The notes under the pieces are model-generated. The model saw only the letters and a list, made by a program, of their open reading frames with translations, had not been told where the DNA came from and did no database searches. Shown here piece after piece: positions 1-12,600 of a stretch of DNA of 64,000 bases. The stretch covers positions 1,860,001 through 1,924,000 of the forward strand of contig NZ_JQNL01000001.1 of NCBI RefSeq assembly GCF_000745235.1. Direction: 5' to 3'. Position numbers and translations under genes: made by a program. This DNA is from Luteibacter mycovicinus. GTDB taxonomy: Bacteria; Pseudomonadota; Gammaproteobacteria; Xanthomonadales; Rhodanobacteraceae. Numbering within the stretch: the first letter of the stretch is position 1; the number at the start of each line of letters is the position of its first letter.

Positions 1-234
1 GCATGCGTGGTGGCTCCTGCTTTTGTTCTGTTCTGGGTCGATGTCACGTGCGCGGTACGGAAAAGTTAGCCGTTTTCATACGCGCGTTTAACAATCTGGG
101 TGGGACTCTGGACGACTTGACGAATAATTTGCAAGTGCATGTGCAACAAACTCGAAACATCCGACGTTTATGCACACTTGCGTCGCCCCTCTTTTGCTAA
201 CGTATGCTGCCGATCCGCAAGCGAGACCGCCGTC
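1..234. other. Leading intergenic region with no supported gene
   Basis: No open reading frame here has convincing protein features. The sequence is less GC-rich than the genes that follow and probably holds the promoter of the ycgL-like gene. The only structure I see is the palindrome at 129-146, listed separately. Confidence 0.4.
129..146. promoter_or_regulatory. Imperfect palindrome upstream of ycgL
   Basis: The 18 bases TTGCAAGTGCATGTGCAA have perfect outer arms (TTGCA/TGCAA) and a palindromic TGCA core. They lie about 90 bases before the ycgL start. This could be an operator for a dimeric regulator, but no regulator gene is nearby and chance is possible. Confidence 0.25.
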
Positions 235-537
235 ATGCACTGCTACGTCTACGCAAGCCTTCGCAAGCCCGATACTTACGTCTGGATGACCCGCCGGGAC
301 GGCTTCGACATGCTTCCCGAGCCGCTCGTCCTCCTGCTGGGCGAACTCCGCTTCGTGCTGGAGTTCGAACTCACGCCCCAGCGCAAGCTGCCGCACAACG
401 ACACTGAGCAGGTTCTCATCAACCTCGCGGGTTGCGGCTGGCATCTGCAGACGCCTCCCGGCGACACGCTCACCGTCTGCAATCAGCCGAACCACAATCG
501 CGAGATCGACCCCGACCGGACGCTCGTCCGCGTCTGA
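235..537 (+). CDS. ycgL: YcgL domain protein
   Basis: This 100-residue protein begins MHCYVYASLRKPDTYVW and has the family pattern: a short basic N-terminus, a central PEPLVLLLGELRFVLEFEL block and a late GWHLQTPPGD block. YcgL proteins are small conserved gammaproteobacterial proteins, often near cell-division or RNA-processing genes; their biochemical role is not settled. The frame stays open upstream to 139, but those extra 32 residues are not family-like, so I place the start at the ATG in front of HCYVY. The gene stands alone and the ankyrin gene follows 89 bases later. Confidence 0.85.
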   Translation: MHCYVYASLRKPDTYVWMTRRDGFDMLPEPLVLLLGELRFVLEFELTPQRKLPHNDTEQVLINLAGCGWHLQTPPGDTLTVCNQPNHNREIDPDRTLVRV

Positions 538-626
538 TCGGCCGAATCCGCGCACAGGCAGAGTGTGCGGCGTGGGTTAACACGTCGTTACCGCGTGATG
601 CCATGCGCGTCCGTATACTCGCGCGC

Positions 627-3600
627 ATGGCCAATCCCAAACGTCGTCGACCATCGCTGATCAAGGCGCTGCCCTGGTTCCTTCCCGCCCTCGCCGCTGT
701 CGCCTGCGCGGGTCTCACGGCGTCGCCGCTTGCGCTGATTCCGCTGCTGCTCGCTAACGCCCTGGTGATGGCCGCGGTCTGTCACGCGATCGGTTTCGAT
801 CCCGAAACGAGCTTCCTGCGTACGGCCTTGCGTCGCGGCTCGGCGCACGTCGTGATCTTCACGGCCTACACCTTCGTCGTGTTCGTGCTCGTCGCCTGGC
901 CGCTGCTCAAGCTGACGCAGGCGCCCAGCCTGGGCGTGGCGCTGTTACTGGCAGCGACGCTCGTGGTCGCGCTGGCGGCGCTGTGGCGCATGTGGCCGGC
1001 GTTCGGGCTTCTTTTCCTCTGGGACGATGCCTACCCCGAGGACAGCGGTAACGGCTCGTGGATATTCACCGCGGTGGCCCGCTCGGTCAGCTTCGGCCGC
1101 CACCTTTCCGCCGAGGAACGTTTCTTCTCGCATTTCCTGCCCGCCGCCTTCAGCCTGCTCGTACTCGCGTTCTGCGCCGTGGCCCTTTCCGGCCTCTACG
1201 GCGTGTTTCCCCCGGAGATGCGAATCGCCGCACTGGCGATCTATGGCGTGGTGCTGCTGCCCGTCGCCGGCATGGTGATCGCGAACCGCACCCTCCGTGC
1301 GCTGCTCTGCGAGCGCCGCGGGCATATCCGTACGGCCCGCGCCGAGCCCCGGCGTGAGCCGGGCATCGAGCCGGACGTGACTGCGCCGCCTCCCCCCATT
1401 CCCGTACTCAGCAACGAAGAAAGTCAGCCCGGCGTACGTGAGCACGCGCTCCTGGCAGCGGCCCGCGAAGGCGACATCGCACGGGCCGTGGCGCTCGTCG
1501 AAGCCGGTGCCGACCCCAACACCGCCGCGGAACCGGGCGATCGCGACCAGCGCCCCGTGCTGACGCTCGCCGCCCTTTCCCCCGACATCCGCCTGCTGCG
1601 TGCGCTGATCGCGCGTGGCGCGCAGGTCAGCCGTGCCCATCAGGGCGTGACCGCGTTGCACGCCGCCACGCGCGACAGCTGGCACGGTCGCCCTGAAGCC
1701 GTCCTCACCCTGCTGACCAACGGCGCGAACGCCGCCGCCACCGATGCCGAGGGCAACACCGCACTGCACGGGGCGGTGCTCAGCGCCGAGCCGACCGTCG
1801 CCGCCATGCTGCTCGATGCAGGCGCGCCGGTCGACGCCGTCAACGCCGCCGGCGACACGCCGCTGGCCATCGCGTGCCGCGCGGCCAACTGGGCACTCGT
1901 ACGCTTCCTTCTCGAGCACGGTGCCAAACCCGCTCCCGTCGGCGGCGAGCCCGCCCTGGTCGCCGCCGCCGGTATCGCCGACGACGACGCGGAAGGTGTG
2001 AAGGTGCTGCTGCGCTACAAGGCACCAGTGAACGCCACCGACGCCCACGGACGCTCGGCCCTGATCGCCGCCTCCGCGGAAGGTCACGAGCAGATCGCCC
2101 GGGCCCTGCTTCAGGCCCACGCCCAGCCGAACCTCGCCGACCGGCATGGCACCACCGCCCTCATGGAGGCCGCGCGTGCCGGCGCTCACGGCATCGTCCA
2201 GTTGCTGGCCGACGCCCAGGCCAATGCCTCGCCGCGCGACAGCCACGGACGCGACGCGCTGACGCTGGCCTGCCAGTCGCCGCGCGCCCAGGCCGCCACG
2301 GTACGCGCGCTGCTCGCGCTGGGGGCCCAGCCGAAGGAAGCCGGCGCGGATGGACGCAGCGCGCTCGACCACGCGGCCGGTACGGGCCGCTGGGACTTCG
2401 TCGCCCTGCTCGACCCGGAGACGCCACTGCCGACATCGCTGAGCGAATCGGTCGTACCGGAGGCGGGTGCGGATTCGCCGATGCATCTCTACGATGCCTT
2501 GCGTTTCGGACACTGGGCCGTCGCGTCCACGTTCACCGCCAAGGTTCGTGCCTGGCCCGCGGAAGAACTCGCCGCGCTGTATGTCGATCTGGCTGGCACG
2601 GGCTTCGATGCGGCACGCGCGTGGCTGCTGGACCATGGCCTCCATGCCGAGGCGCGGCTGGCGCCCCCGGCCGACGGAACCGACACGACCGGTCGCCGGC
2701 TGTTCGACGCCCTGCTCCCCCAGCTTCCCCAGTCGGCCGACGCGCTGCTGCAGCTGATGCGCGCGGGCGCCACCCCCGCGGGTGCGGGCCTCCTCGGTCA
2801 GGCAGTGTGCCGTCTGGACGGTGCCGACGAACGCCTGACGCTCGCGATGCTCGAAGCCGGTGCCGACCCCTTCGGCGCCGACGCGCGCGGTCGCACGCCG
2901 GTGCACATGGCGGCTGCCACCGGCCGCAGCGCGTTGCTCGGTGCCTTGCTCGCCCGGGGCATGGACCCGAACGTGCGCGATGCGGGAGGCCGTACGCCCC
3001 TGCATGCCGCGCTGGAACAGGGCGGCGAGAGCCTGCCCCTCGTCCGCCTGCTGGTCGCTCATGGCGCGGACCCGGAAGCGGCGGACGTCAATGGCGAGAC
3101 GCCGTACGGCCTCGGCATCGGCCATGGCGATGTCGAGCGCTGGCTGAGCTGGACCGCATGGCCACTGCCGCGCCGTCCGCTGCGTGCCGATGACTTACCC
3201 GCCGCCGCCGCCGCGGGCGACATACAGGCGGTCGACCGGCTGCTCGAACTCGGTTTTGCCGTGGACACGCGCGATGCGCAAGGCGCCACCGCCCTGCTTC
3301 GTGCCGCCGGCGCCGGAAGGCGGGATGTGGCCGAACACCTCATCGAAGCGGGCGCCGATCCCACGCTCGCCGCCGCTTCGGGCATCACGCCACTCGCCGC
3401 CGCGGTGAACGCGCGTCGCGACACGATCGTCGAAGCGTTGCTCGCGCGCGGCGTGGCGGCGGACCAGCGACTGCCGGGCGATACGACCGCCCTGATGATC
3501 GCCGCCGCCCTCGGCTACCCCGAGATCGCCGAGATGCTGCTCGCGGCAGGCGCCGATGCCCGCGCCGAGGACGCGCACGGACACACGGCGCTGCATGCCG

Positions 3601-4058
3601 CCGCGCAATACTGCTTCGGCAGCAGCGACAGCCTGCGCGCACGTCGCCTGCTCGATACGGTCATCGGCAAGGGTGCCGATGTGAACAAGGCGGACAAGGA
3701 CGGCGTGACCCCGCTGCTGATGCTGCTGGGTGCGCATCTGCGCCCCGGTACCGAGGCGGATGCCACCCACCTTGGCGCGCTGGTACCCGTCCTGCTCGAC
3801 GCGGGCGCGAAGATCGAACACGCCGACCATCGCGGCGTCAGCGCGCTGCACGCAAGTGCGATGCATGCGCTGCTGGGCCCGGCCCGCGTCCTGATCCATC
3901 GCGGTGCGAACCGTCAGGCGGCCGATGCGTTCGGCCGGACCGCCGGCGATGTCGCCCGGCATCTGGGTTACGTGGACATCGCGCACGAGCTCGGAACGCG
4001 TGTCGGCGCGATTCCGAGCGTGAGGCAGACGTTGCGGCAGCCGGCGCAGCCGGACTAA
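627..4058 (+). CDS. Large inner-membrane ankyrin repeat protein
   Basis: The 1,143-residue protein has two parts. Residues 1 to about 220 contain roughly six hydrophobic segments (for example around 14-52, 74-94, 102-130, 171-220), so the N-terminus is a membrane anchor. From about 270 to the end there are many 33-residue ankyrin units, with recurring GxTALHxAA and LLxxGAxxxxxD patterns. A stretch around 620-700 fits the repeat poorly. Ankyrin arrays bind other proteins, and the array here probably faces the cytoplasm; partners are unknown. The start at 627 (MANPKRRRPS) precedes the basic-hydrophobic anchor; an in-frame ATG at 603 is also possible. It is convergent with the KefB gene. Confidence 0.85.
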   Translation: MANPKRRRPSLIKALPWFLPALAAVACAGLTASPLALIPLLLANALVMAAVCHAIGFDPETSFLRTALRRGSAHVVIFTAYTFVVFVLVAWPLLKLTQAPSLGVALLLAATLVVALAALWRMWPAFGLLFLWDDAYPEDSGNGSWIFTAVARSVSFGRHLSAEERFFSHFLPAAFSLLVLAFCAVALSGLYGVFPPEMRIAALAIYGVVLLPVAGMVIANRTLRALLCERRGHIRTARAEPRREPGIEPDVTAPPPPIPVLSNEESQPGVREHALLAAAREGDIARAVALVEAGADPNTAAEPGDRDQRPVLTLAALSPDIRLLRALIARGAQVSRAHQGVTALHAATRDSWHGRPEAVLTLLTNGANAAATDAEGNTALHGAVLSAEPTVAAMLLDAGAPVDAVNAAGDTPLAIACRAANWALVRFLLEHGAKPAPVGGEPALVAAAGIADDDAEGVKVLLRYKAPVNATDAHGRSALIAASAEGHEQIARALLQAHAQPNLADRHGTTALMEAARAGAHGIVQLLADAQANASPRDSHGRDALTLACQSPRAQAATVRALLALGAQPKEAGADGRSALDHAAGTGRWDFVALLDPETPLPTSLSESVVPEAGADSPMHLYDALRFGHWAVASTFTAKVRAWPAEELAALYVDLAGTGFDAARAWLLDHGLHAEARLAPPADGTDTTGRRLFDALLPQLPQSADALLQLMRAGATPAGAGLLGQAVCRLDGADERLTLAMLEAGADPFGADARGRTPVHMAAATGRSALLGALLARGMDPNVRDAGGRTPLHAALEQGGESLPLVRLLVAHGADPEAADVNGETPYGLGIGHGDVERWLSWTAWPLPRRPLRADDLPAAAAAGDIQAVDRLLELGFAVDTRDAQGATALLRAAGAGRRDVAEHLIEAGADPTLAAASGITPLAAAVNARRDTIVEALLARGVAADQRLPGDTTALMIAAALGYPEIAEMLLAAGADARAEDAHGHTALHAAAQYCFGSSDSLRARRLLDTVIGKGADVNKADKDGVTPLLMLLGAHLRPGTEADATHLGALVPVLLDAGAKIEHADHRGVSALHASAMHALLGPARVLIHRGANRQAADAFGRTAGDVARHLGYVDIAHELGTRVGAIPSVRQTLRQPAQPD

Positions 4059-4080
4059 GACCACGGCCGCCTGTGGCTCC

Positions 4081-4119
4081 CTCGCGACGGGCTGTCGCGA
4101 GCGGGGCTCGCTCCTACAG
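4081..4119. repeat. REP-like palindromic element between convergent genes
   Basis: CTCGCGA and TCGCGAG form a hairpin around CGGGCTG, followed by GCGAGCGGGGCTCGC and then TCCTACAG. On the minus strand it begins CTGTAGGAGCGAGC, the head typical of short REP elements in Pseudomonas and Xanthomonadales. It sits between the 3' ends of two convergent genes, where REP hairpins commonly lie, and may help end transcription. A related copy is at 15111-15135. Confidence 0.55.
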
Positions 4120-4142
4120 CGAGCGCGCTCGCCTCTTCAGGG

Positions 4143-5945
4143 TCAGGCTTCCTTTTCGCGCTCTTCCACCGCATCGGCCTCGAAGAGCTGCTGCAGGTCG
4201 TGCAGGGCTTCCTTCGAGGACTGCATGAGGGCGGCATCGTCGTCATACACCAGGTACTGCGCGCGCAGCACCTGCTCGTCGTGCTTGCGGAACCGCGCGA
4301 TACGGCTGTCGACGACGTCGGCCGACATGTCCAGCGACTGGAGCACGTGGCGGGTCATCTCCAGGCTGGAGTAGAAGGTCTCGCGCACGGGATCTTCGAT
4401 GCCGATATCCATGAGACGGAACGCATGCTGACGGTTACGCGCGCGGGCGACGATCTTGAGGTGCGGGTACTGGCGCTTCACCAGCCGCGCGGTGCGGATG
4501 TTGGCTTCGGGATCGTCGGTGGCGATGACGAACACCTCGGCCTTGTCCGCCTGCGCGGCACGCAGCATTTCCGGACGCCCGGGATCGCCGAAAAACAGCG
4601 ACGTGCCGCCGAAGCGGCGCGAGGTCTCCACCTGCTCCACCGAGCTCTCCAGCGCGACGAACTGGATGCCCTGCGCACGCAGCACGCGAGCGACGATCTG
4701 GCCCATGCGCCCGAAGCCGGCGATGATGACGCGGGGCGTATCGGCCTCGATGGTGTCGAATGCACGGTCCGGCTTGCGCACACGCTCATGCACGAGACGC
4801 GACGCGGCAAGCACGAGCAACGGCGTCAGCGCCATCGACAGCGAGATCGCCATGACCATGAGGCCACGCTGGCTGTCGTCGATCAGGCGATTCTGCTGTG
4901 CGAGGTTGAGGATGACGAAGGCGAATTCGCCGCCGCTCGCCAGCACGGCCGCCAGACGCACCGAATCGGCGGTGGTCAGCGAGGCGACCAGCCGGCCCAG
5001 CGGAACGATCAGCAGAGCCTTCACCGTGAGCAGCAGCGCCACCATGCCCAGCACGAGCAACGGCTTGGCGACCAGCAACGCGAGGTCGACCGACATGCCC
5101 ACGCTGACGAAGAACAGGCCGAGCAGCAGCCCCTTGAAGGGTTCGATATTCGACTCGAGCTCGTGGCGATACTCCGAATCCGCCAGCAGCAGGCCGGCGA
5201 GGAAGGCGCCGAGCGTCACGGAGATGCCCGCCAGTTCCATCAGCCATGCCGTGCCCATGACCACCAGCAGCGCCGTCGCGGTGAACACCTCGGTGCTCTT
5301 GGCGCGGGCGACGAAGCGGAACACATGGCGCAGCAGCAGCCGGCCGCCGAGGATCACGGCGAAGATGGTGCCGACGACCCGGACCACGCTCATCGTGTCG
5401 GGACCGTGCGCGCCGTGGGCGACCGCGCCACCGAGCAACGGCACCGCGGCGATCAACGGAATGGCGGCGAGATCCTGGAAGAGCAGGATGGCGAAGGCCT
5501 GGCGACCGTAGGCGGCGCCGGCCTCTTTGCGCTCAGCGAGGATCTGAAGGCCGAACGCGGTGGACGACAGCGCAAGGCTGCCACCGACGATCACGCCCGC
5601 CTTCCAGGTCAGGCCGAACAGGAAGTAGCCGATAGCACCGAGAGCGAGCGCACAGGTGATCACCTGCAGGCTGCCGCTGCCGAACACCGCACGGCGCATC
5701 ACCCACAGGCGGGACGGCGACAGCTCGAGGCCGATCACGAACAGCATCAGCACGACGCCGAAATCGGAGATCGTCGCAACGCCCTCGGTGTCGCTGACCA
5801 GGCCGAGGACGGACGGCCCGATCACGACGCCCGCCAGCAGGTAACCCAGCACGGCACCCAGACGGAAGCGTTTGGTGAGCGGCACGGCAACCACCGTCGC
5901 CAGCAGGAAGACGACGGCCGTCTCTAGAAAGTGATGTCCATCCAT
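4143..5945 (-). CDS. kefB: Monovalent cation:proton antiporter, KefB/KefC type
   Basis: The 600-residue protein has a CPA2 antiporter domain of about 12 membrane segments (residues 5-385) and a C-terminal TrkA-N/RCK NAD-binding domain. The Rossmann glycine motif GFGRMG is at 410-415. The LFQDLAAIPL segment (155-164) carries the Gln-Asp pair typical of CPA2 transport sites. It should exchange K+ (or Na+) for protons across the inner membrane, gated by nucleotide or glutathione-type ligands. The GGAG before ATG 5945 supports the start. No KefF/KefG ancillary gene lies beside it, so the KefB or KefC name is by family only. Confidence 0.88.
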   Translation of the reverse strand: MDGHHFLETAVVFLLATVVAVPLTKRFRLGAVLGYLLAGVVIGPSVLGLVSDTEGVATISDFGVVLMLFVIGLELSPSRLWVMRRAVFGSGSLQVITCALALGAIGYFLFGLTWKAGVIVGGSLALSSTAFGLQILAERKEAGAAYGRQAFAILLFQDLAAIPLIAAVPLLGGAVAHGAHGPDTMSVVRVVGTIFAVILGGRLLLRHVFRFVARAKSTEVFTATALLVVMGTAWLMELAGISVTLGAFLAGLLLADSEYRHELESNIEPFKGLLLGLFFVSVGMSVDLALLVAKPLLVLGMVALLLTVKALLIVPLGRLVASLTTADSVRLAAVLASGGEFAFVILNLAQQNRLIDDSQRGLMVMAISLSMALTPLLVLAASRLVHERVRKPDRAFDTIEADTPRVIIAGFGRMGQIVARVLRAQGIQFVALESSVEQVETSRRFGGTSLFFGDPGRPEMLRAAQADKAEVFVIATDDPEANIRTARLVKRQYPHLKIVARARNRQHAFRLMDIGIEDPVRETFYSSLEMTRHVLQSLDMSADVVDSRIARFRKHDEQVLRAQYLVYDDDAALMQSSKEALHDLQQLFEADAVEEREKEA

Positions 5946-6016
5946 GCTGCGGCTCCCGGGAAATCGTCCCGGATTATGTCATGCGGATCCCGCTGCCGTT
6001 TTGGACGAAATGCCGC

Positions 6017-8257
<2,241 letters not shown>

Positions 8258-8331
8258 CACATACTCTCCCGTTGTACCCGTGCCTGGCAGGCAACTGCCT
8301 GCCATTGACCCGGGCGATGGGGTATTCTGCC

Positions 8332-8349
8332 GACGTAAACGTTTACGTC
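8332..8349. promoter_or_regulatory. Perfect LacI-family-type operator palindrome
   Basis: GACGTAAACGTTTACGTC is a perfect 18-bp palindrome with the central CG typical of LacI/GalR operators. It lies 75 bases before the ABC ATPase start on one side and 133 bases before glk on the other. It is well placed to couple sugar uptake and glucose phosphorylation to one repressor. The repressor gene is not in the window. Confidence 0.75.
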
Positions 8350-8482
8350 AAAGTGCCGGTCCCCACCGTCACACCGGGAGGCTCTGCGTATGTCAAGACG
8401 GCGCAGAGCAAACCGTCACTAGACGCCAGCGCCCGCGCGAGGCAACCTTGCGGGCTTCCGTGATCTGACAGGTCCTTAAAAC

Positions 8483-9523
8483 ATGTCCAAAGTTAGCGCC
8501 GCGGCGCCGACCCTGCTCGCCGACCTCGGCGGCACCAACGTGCGCTTCGGCATTGCGCATCCGGAAGCAGATCAACCACTTATCCAGGAAAGCATCCGGC
8601 GTTACCACGTTAAGGACTACGCTTCGCTGGGCGATGCCGCCAAGCAGTACTTCAAGGAAACCGGCCACGAGGCGCAGCGCGCCATCATCGCCGCCGCCGG
8701 TCGCATCGATAACGGCGAGACGGTGAAGGTCACCAACAACCCCTGGGCCATCTCGGCGAAGAATCTCGCCGCGGAGCTGGATCTGGAGTGGGTTCACCTG
8801 GTGAACGACTTCGCGGCGCAGTCGATGGCCGTGATGCTGATGAGCGCGGACAAGGACGCCCAGGGCCACCAGGATCTGGTGGAAGTCGGCACCCTGCCCG
8901 TGCCGAAAATCGGCGCCAAGGAAGAGCAGACCTTCGTCGTCGTCGGTCCGGGCACCGGGCTTGGCGTGGGCGGCCTGCTCATTCGTGGCGACAAGGTCAG
9001 CGTGCTGCAGACCGAAGGCGGCCATGCCGGCTTCGCGGCGCACAGCGCCGAGGACATCGAGATCCTCAAGGTGCTCAACCTTCGCTACGGCCGCGTGTCC
9101 AACGAACGCCTGATCTGTGGCCAGGGTCTGGTGAATCTCTACGAGGCGATTTGCGAAATCTCCGGTCAGAAGCCGCAGGCCGACATCACCCCGGAAGAGA
9201 TCACCAAGCGCGCCACCGACGAAACCTGCCCCATGTGCGCACGCGCGGTCGAAACGTTCGCGGGCATCTTCGGCAGCGTGGCCGGTGACCTCGTGCTCAC
9301 GCTGGGCGCGTGGGACGGCGTGTACCTCACAGGCGGCATGACGCCGATCCTGCTGCCGTGGATCCAGAAGGGCAAGTTCCGCGAACGCTTCGAAGCCAAG
9401 GGCCGCTTCCGCGACACCATGGAGCAGGTACCGACCCAGGCCATCATGAACCCGGAGCCGGGCCTCATCGGTGGTGCGGCGCTGGCGATCGTCGAAGCCG
9501 GCGGTACGCCGCTGCGCCGTTAA
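8483..9523 (+). CDS. glk: Glucokinase
   Basis: This 346-residue protein is a bacterial hexokinase of the ROK/Glk fold that converts glucose and ATP to glucose 6-phosphate. Visible motifs are the phosphate-binding loop LADLGGTNVRFGI (12-24), the catalytic aspartate in NDFAAQ (D109), the second phosphate motif VVVGPGTGLGVGG and the sugar-contact EGGH near 178-181. Length and order match proteobacterial Glk. It probably responds to the palindrome at 8332-8349, which it shares with the divergent MalK-like gene. A strong hairpin follows the stop. Confidence 0.93.
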   Translation: MSKVSAAAPTLLADLGGTNVRFGIAHPEADQPLIQESIRRYHVKDYASLGDAAKQYFKETGHEAQRAIIAAAGRIDNGETVKVTNNPWAISAKNLAAELDLEWVHLVNDFAAQSMAVMLMSADKDAQGHQDLVEVGTLPVPKIGAKEEQTFVVVGPGTGLGVGGLLIRGDKVSVLQTEGGHAGFAAHSAEDIEILKVLNLRYGRVSNERLICGQGLVNLYEAICEISGQKPQADITPEEITKRATDETCPMCARAVETFAGIFGSVAGDLVLTLGAWDGVYLTGGMTPILLPWIQKGKFRERFEAKGRFRDTMEQVPTQAIMNPEPGLIGGAALAIVEAGGTPLRR

Positions 9524-9541
9524 GCCAGCCGAGTGGTAAAC

Positions 9542-9581
9542 GTCATGCCGCGCGCAGGTGAAGGCCTGGCGCGCGGATGAC
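9542..9581 (+). terminator. Long GC-rich hairpin after glk
   Basis: GTCAT, CCGCGCGC and AGG pair with CCT, GCGCGCGG and ATGAC around a short loop, with single-base bulges, giving about 16 base pairs. It lies 18 bases after the glk stop and before the convergent helicase gene. There is no U-run, so it could be an atypical terminator or an RNA 3'-end stabiliser. A weak TCGCTCCTACG REP-like fragment follows near 9631-9641. Confidence 0.5.
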
Positions 9582-9674
9582 GCGCATGACCGTGGAGAAC
9601 CCGGGATTCCCGTCCTCCGGGAGTGCGCGATCGCTCCTACGCAGCACGGCGGGAGAGCCCGCAGACTGAGTGCT

Positions 9675-12600
9675 TCAGGCCGGCGGAGCGAGCAGCGCGT
9701 CGAGATCGCTTTCGTCGAAGCTCAGTCGCTCACGGCTTCCGCCACCTTCAAGCACGGCGTCGGCAAGCTCGGCCTTGCGGGCTTTGAGTTCCTCGATGCG
9801 TTCTTCGACGGTGCCCGCTGTGATCAGCCGGTAAACGAACACGGGCTTGTCCTGACCGATGCGATGCGCACGGTCGCTGGCCTGTGCCTCGGCCGCCGGA
9901 TTCCACCAGGGGTCGTAGTGGATGACGGTATCGGCGCTGGTCAGGTTCAGGCCCACGCCGCCCGCCTTGAGCGAGAGCAGGAACAACGGCACCTCGCCGT
10001 CCTGAAAGCGCTGCACCGGCTCCGCGCGATCGCGCGTTTCGCCCGTCAGCGTCACGTAACTGATGCGCCGTCGATCGAGCTCGACCGCGATCAAATTGAG
10101 CATTTCCGTGAACTGACTGAACAACAGGACACGGCGGCCTTCGGCCAGCAGCGCGGGAAGCATGTCCATCAACAGTTCGAACTTGGCGGACTCGCGCACG
10201 CCACGGGCGGCCTCGAGCTTCACCAGCCGCGGATCGCAGCAGACCTGACGCAGCTTGAGCAGCGCATCGAGGACCACGATGCCGCTATGGGCGATGCCGC
10301 GCTGCGCGATGACCTCGCGCAGTTCCTCCGCCAGCGAGAGGCGCAGGCTTTCGTAGAGATCGCGCTGACGCGGCTCCATCACCACACGACGTGTGATCTC
10401 GGTCTTCGCCGGCAACTCCGACGCGACCTGCGCTTTGGTGCGACGAAGGATGAACGGCGCAATGCGACGGTTCAGACGGTCCTGGCACTCGATGTCCTGG
10501 TGCTTCTCGATCGGCGCACGGTAGTGGCGACGGAACGCACCTTCGTCACCCAGCAAGCCGGGCACGGCGAGATCGATCTGCGACCACAATTCGCCGAGGT
10601 GATTTTCCAGCGGCGTGCCGGTGAGGCAGAGGCAACGCGGCACCTTCAACGCGAGCAACGCGCGACGCGCCTGCGTGCGTGGGTTCTTCACCTGCTGCGC
10701 TTCGTCGAGCACCACGAGGGAGAACGCCTGCTTCTTCAGCGTTTCGACGTCGCGCGGAAGCAATGCGTACGTCGTGAGGATGACATCGTTCTCGCCGATG
10801 TGCGCGAACGTTTCCGCGCGTTGGGGACCATGCAGCGCCAGCACACGCAGACTCGGTGCGAAGCGCGCGAGTTCGGACGACCAGTTCGGCACGAGGCTGG
10901 TCGGCACGACGACGAGCGCGGGCGACTCGAGATTGCCGTTTTCCTTCAGCGCCAGCAGATGCGTGATGAGCTGGAGCGTCTTGCCCAGACCCATGTCATC
11001 GGCGAGTACGCCACCGGTGCCGGCTTCGGCCAGGGCGTTCATCCAGCGCAGGCCATCGCGCTGATAGCCGCGAAGCTCCGCCTGCAACGCCTCGGGAACC
11101 ACATCGCTGGCGCGCTCGGCCGCTTCACGCAGACGCCTGGTGAAACCACGCAGCCGCTCGGGCGCTTCGAACGAGCCGCCACTGGGCAAGGCCTGCGCGA
11201 GCTCTTCGAGACGACCGGCCTGTACGCGAGGCAGATGCAGTTGCTGACGCGGCTTCTCGAGGTATTCGGCGAGCGGAGCGAGCAAGCCTCGCAATTCTTT
11301 CAGACGCACCGGGACGCGACGGCGTTCGTCGACAGGCGCGTACCAGACCGAGTCTTCAGCCTCACCGGGCGTCGGGCTCAGACTGAGCTGGTGCTCGGCC
11401 AGCGCCTGCGCGACGGCAGGCAGCAGGTTGACGCGCTTGCCCTCGACTTCGATGCCGATTTCCAGATCGAACGCACGGTCCGCGTCGTCTTCGTGCGCCT
11501 TCCCGTACCAGTGCACGGGACCCTCGAGCACTTCGAAGGGGAAACTGCGGTCGTACTCCAGCACGAAGCCATCGCCTTCGAGCCGGGGACGCAAGGCAAG
11601 CCATCGGGCCGGTGTATTGACCTCCAACGCACCGGCATAGCCCTTGCCCGGGAACAGCCACGCGTCATCGGGCAGCGTGTCGGCCATGTCCCAGGGCAAG
11701 CCCTCGGTATCGACCGCGGGATTGAGGCCTGCGCCTTCCAGCGTTTCCATCGAGGCGAGTTCTTCAGCACGGCGTCGCGTGATTTCAAGCAGCGCACCGT
11801 TGCGCACGCGTCGGACCAGCGGCTCACCGCCGCGCCCGGGCAGGCGCTCGCCTGCGTAGTCGAAGGCAAGCCTTCCATAGGCCAGGGGGGGCGTACCCGC
11901 GGCGAGCCGCGCATGCCGGGTCAGGGCGTGGAGTACGAGCACCGGGCGCGGGGAGACTTCGGCCCGACGCATGTCACCGAACACCTGCGGCGGCGGCACG
12001 CGCGGCCCCATGCGCGTGCCTTCCATCCGGGCGAGGAACGCGGCCGTGCTTTCGGGCGGCAGGGGCGGAAGATCGAGCCAGGCGCCTTCGTCAGGGGAAC
12101 CTTCCAGCGGACCGATCTCGGCATGCTCCGCGTCGAGGAACCAGAGCGAGCCCACACGAAAAAGACGCTGACTGGTCGGAAGCGCCGGCACCAGCTTCTG
12201 GCTGCCGTCCTTTTCGAGGTTCCAGCGCCAGCTCAGGGGATGAGCCTGCCCGCGCGACAGCTTCAGACCGGCAACGCCGCCGAAGAAACACGGTGCGCCA
12301 TCGAGCACTTCAGCCAGGAGCTGGTCGCCCAGCGCACCGGCGAAACGCGCGTAGCTGCGACTCTTGCGCAAGGTCTGCGGCAGGCCGAGCACCGTGGCCG
12401 CCAGACGCTTCTCGGCCACCGTGAGCGCGGCTTCGGGCAGGTGGCGGCTGTCCAGCGGCAGGGGGCGGAAGTAACGGCCCTCCGCACTCAACGTGAGCAG
12501 GACCGGAGCGACATCCAGCCGGGCCGCCGGCTCGTGGTCGTCGTTGACGCCCTCGAGGAAGAAACCCAGCACACTGCGCTCGGCCAGCGGAGGAGCGGCC

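Noticed and set aside
945..3125. A 726-codon open frame on the minus strand inside the ankyrin gene
   Set aside because: It mirrors a clear ankyrin-repeat gene on the plus strand; long antisense frames are expected in such GC-rich sequence, and its translation is Arg/Gly/Gln-rich and unlike a protein family.
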